From NCBI GenBank assembly GCA_016302545.1, contig JAEDNK010000023.1:1-16985 (forward strand): 16,985 bases of DNA. The letters are read 5' to 3'. The position numbers and the translations under genes are program-made. The stretch comes from Bacillota bacterium. GTDB taxonomy: Bacteria > Bacillota > Clostridia > Peptostreptococcales > Anaerovoracaceae. This document shows positions 14,817 to 16,985 of this stretch, piece after piece (within the stretch, counting starts at the first letter, position 1; every line of letters begins with the position of its first letter). Below the pieces are notes generated by a model. That model was given only the letters and a program-made list of their open reading frames with translations, made no database searches and was not told the DNA's origin.

Positions 14817-14836
14817 GATTCAAAAGGGGTTTTCAA

Positions 14837-16525
14837 ATGAATATTTTAATTCTAACGGGGAGATTCGGCATGGGGCACGTAAAATGTGCTGAGGCAATCG
14901 CTGAGGAGATTTATGCTTCCCAGCCCTATGCCTCTGTCACCACTGTGGATGTGATGGATTATCTTTTTCCCCATTTAAGCAAAGCAATTTACAAGGGATT
15001 TTCCCTGCTGGTGACAAAGCTTCCGGGCATGTACAACCATCTCAACAGAGCTGCAGGAAAGCATGCAGGCGTTCCTATGAAAAAGACCATAGCAGCTAAG
15101 CTGGACAGGCTCATAGCAGAGACGCAGCCTGACCTTATCATTTCCAATCTGCCTGTATGCAGCAAATACATCTCCGCCTACAAGGAGCTTCGCGTGTGCA
15201 CCGTGCCGCTTTTTACCTACATAACCGATATTACCGTCCACGACGAGTGGATTGCGGATAAAACGGATTTGTATTTTGTAGGCGATGAATCCACCGGAAA
15301 TGTCCTCATTTCTAAAGGCGTTTCTGCGGAAAAAATAGTCGTTTCGGGAATTCCGGTGAAGCGGGTTTTTAAAAGTGCATTCAAAGATGGCACCTTGAAA
15401 GATCAGGAAAAGGCCGACACGGGCACACACACCAAAAAGCGCCTTCTGATTATGGGAGGCGGTCTGGGGCTTGTTCCCGGCGGCAGCAGGTTATTGAAGA
15501 GGCTTAACGAAGAGACCTGTTTTGAGGTCACCCTGATAGCAGGTAAAAATCGCAGTCTTGAGAAACGGGCACGAAGAAAATACAAAAACATCAATGTTGT
15601 AGGTTTTACAGACAAGATAGCCGACTACATGGCAGCTGCGGACCTGGTTCTGACCAAGCCCGGCGGAATCACCACCTTCGAAGCCATCGCATCACGGACA
15701 CCTATGTACATAGCAGACCCCTTTCTGGAGCAGGAAATGGGTAACGCCCGCTTTATCGAAAGTAAAAATATAGGCCGCGTCGTATGGAGCAGAGACTGTG
15801 ATGTGGCTTCCGACATAATTAATTTTCTGAAAGATACAGCGCTCATAGATACTATGAAGGAAAATATGGCTAAGCTTTGCCAAAGCTTCAGCTGCCCAAA
15901 TCCAATGCAGTATTTCGGAGAGTTTTCAAGTAAATCCGGTCGCCAACCTGAAATCATGCTGACCTTTGATGACGGTCCTGATCCGGCTTATACAGGCAGG
16001 CTGCTCGACCTTCTGGATTCCTACGGTATAAAGGCCGCCTTCTTTACTGTGGGGAGTTTCGCATCCGCAAATCCGAAGCTGATAAGGCGGATGAAAGATG
16101 GCGGCCATACCGTGGGCCTTCATTCGTATTCACATAGAAGTGCCTATCTCATGTCTGCGGCGCAGACACGCAGAGATTTATCCATGTCTGCGGCCGCAGT
16201 CATGAGACTGGGCATAAATCCCCGTTTCTACAGACCACCATGGGGACACACCACTCCTGCACTGCAGCAGGCCGCATCAAATCTTGGTATAATGCCTGTC
16301 TTTTGGAGTGTTATGGCTCAAGACTGGCAAGCCGATCTTGACTCAGATGAAATAGCTTCCCGCCTTCTTTGCAGAACAGTGCCGGGAAGCATCATATGCC
16401 TTCACGACGGAAGGGGAAAGAACTGTGCGCCGGGCAGAACCATCGCTGCTTTGGAAAAGGTTCTGCCCATATGGCTCAAGGAGGGCTACATATTCGTTAC
16501 ACCGGAGGAGGTGTATGGCAGATGA
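14837..16525 (+). CDS. Fusion: glycolipid-type glycosyltransferase + NodB-like polysaccharide deacetylase
   Basis: The protein has 562 residues and two enzymatic parts. Residues 1 to about 350 are a GT28/MGDG-synthase-like glycosyltransferase of the UgtP type: GMGH near the N terminus (11-14), MGGGLGLVPGG (206-216) and the sugar-nucleotide region LTKPGGITTFEA (272-283). Such enzymes put sugars on diacylglycerol at the inner membrane face. Residues about 371-560 are a NodB-type deacetylase with all motifs: TFDDGP (376-381), metal-binding HSYSH (429-433), RPPWG (466-470) and LHD (522-524). No signal peptide or membrane segment is visible, so both domains should be cytosolic, unlike most NodB enzymes. 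The joint is only about 20 residues and the frame is clean. Its stop overlaps the next gene by 4 bp. Confidence 0.9.
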   Translation: MNILILTGRFGMGHVKCAEAIAEEIYASQPYASVTTVDVMDYLFPHLSKAIYKGFSLLVTKLPGMYNHLNRAAGKHAGVPMKKTIAAKLDRLIAETQPDLIISNLPVCSKYISAYKELRVCTVPLFTYITDITVHDEWIADKTDLYFVGDESTGNVLISKGVSAEKIVVSGIPVKRVFKSAFKDGTLKDQEKADTGTHTKKRLLIMGGGLGLVPGGSRLLKRLNEETCFEVTLIAGKNRSLEKRARRKYKNINVVGFTDKIADYMAAADLVLTKPGGITTFEAIASRTPMYIADPFLEQEMGNARFIESKNIGRVVWSRDCDVASDIINFLKDTALIDTMKENMAKLCQSFSCPNPMQYFGEFSSKSGRQPEIMLTFDDGPDPAYTGRLLDLLDSYGIKAAFFTVGSFASANPKLIRRMKDGGHTVGLHSYSHRSAYLMSAAQTRRDLSMSAAAVMRLGINPRFYRPPWGHTTPALQQAASNLGIMPVFWSVMAQDWQADLDSDEIASRLLCRTVPGSIICLHDGRGKNCAPGRTIAALEKVLPIWLKEGYIFVTPEEVYGR

Positions 16526-16985
16526 AAAAACCTTCCAAAGAAAAACTGATAATGTGGGTACTGGTTTTTTTGGCATTAGCGGGACTTACAGTGCGTTTCC
16601 TTCACAGAGAATACAGTCTCGCCTCGGTACTGTCATCTATAAAAGAAGCCGATCCTATATGGCTTCTGCCGGGGGTTGGTGCAATGGCTCTGTTTTTTGT
16701 CTGCGAGGGTGCTAATATCGGCAGAAGCCTTCGTCTTGTCGGTCACAACATCAGCCGTACCGACGAAATCCGCTATGCTATGGCAGGATTCTTTTTCAGC
16801 TCCATTACACCGTCGGCTTCCGGCGGTCAGCCTATGCAGCTTTATTTCATGCACAAGGACCGCCTTCCGCTTTCCCATTCATCTCTTGCCCTGCTGACGG
16901 AACTCACATCCTTTCAGGCCGCCGCCGCCACGCTGGCTCTGGCCGGACTTGTGTGCCAGCGCGGCTCGGTGCTTGCCGCCGGGAG
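16522..16985 (+). CDS. LPG-synthase-TM / YbhN-family membrane protein (N-terminal part)
   Basis: An ATG at 16522 overlaps the previous stop (ATGA) and has GGAGGAGG upstream. 154 codons are visible before the window ends. Membrane segments appear at about 9-25 and 47-64, followed by FFFSSITPSASGGQPMQLYF, the typical conserved region of the family that includes the flippase-like domain of MprF. Members are implicated in moving lipids or glycolipids across the membrane, or have unknown roles; which applies here is not shown. The 4-bp overlap with the glycosyltransferase-deacetylase gene indicates a shared operon and a related envelope job. Confidence 0.85.
   Translation, partial: MKKPSKEKLIMWVLVFLALAGLTVRFLHREYSLASVLSSIKEADPIWLLPGVGAMALFFVCEGANIGRSLRLVGHNISRTDEIRYAMAGFFFSSITPSASGGQPMQLYFMHKDRLPLSHSSLALLTELTSFQAAAATLALAGLVCQRGSVLAAG

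Overview
The window looks like chromosomal DNA of an anaerobic, low-to-moderate GC Firmicute, most likely a clostridial amino-acid fermenter. Supporting signs are an oxygen-sensitive pyruvate formate-lyase with its radical activase, a full arginine deiminase pathway, strong AGGAGG-type ribosome sites, sigma-A-like promoters and a solo MreB/Mbl gene. The species assignment is inference; no rRNA or other marker is present. I see no phage, insertion sequence, tRNA or CRISPR array.

Layout. Bases 1-85 hold the 3' end of an unidentified gene, closed by a bidirectional terminator (156-184). Bases 208-3462 (minus strand) hold pflB then pflA, with a clear promoter and a 12-bp stem-loop between the two genes. 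A monocistronic AI-2E family permease follows (3628-4659, plus). Then come argG and argH (4822-7414, plus), which overlap by 50 bp, behind a good promoter and a candidate arginine operator. They end at a bidirectional terminator shared with the convergent arcB-arcA-arcC genes (10731-7472, minus). Upstream of arcB on the same strand are a MocR-type GntR/aminotransferase regulator (10841-12343) and, overlapping it by 4 bp, a THUMP-domain rRNA methyltransferase (12340-13467). The methyltransferase is preceded by a 9-bp tandem repeat. An mreB/mbl gene (13595-14617, minus) has its own promoter and terminator. Diverging from it is a plus-strand pair: a glycolipid-type glycosyltransferase fused to a polysaccharide deacetylase (14837-16525), and the start of an LPG-synthase-TM/YbhN-type membrane protein that runs off the window.

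How it fits together. ArcA, ArcB and ArcC turn arginine into ornithine, ammonia, CO2 and ATP. ArgG and ArgH rebuild arginine from citrulline, which ArcA produces and ArcB can also make. The two blocks face each other, so they need opposite control. The MocR-like protein beside arcB is a natural candidate regulator, but its aminotransferase domain has lost the PLP-binding lysine and other PLP contacts, so it probably senses something other than a PLP adduct. At the right end, a cytosolic glycosyltransferase-deacetylase fusion overlapping a flippase-like membrane protein suggests a short make, trim and translocate module for an envelope glycolipid. That fusion and the degenerate MocR are the most interesting items.
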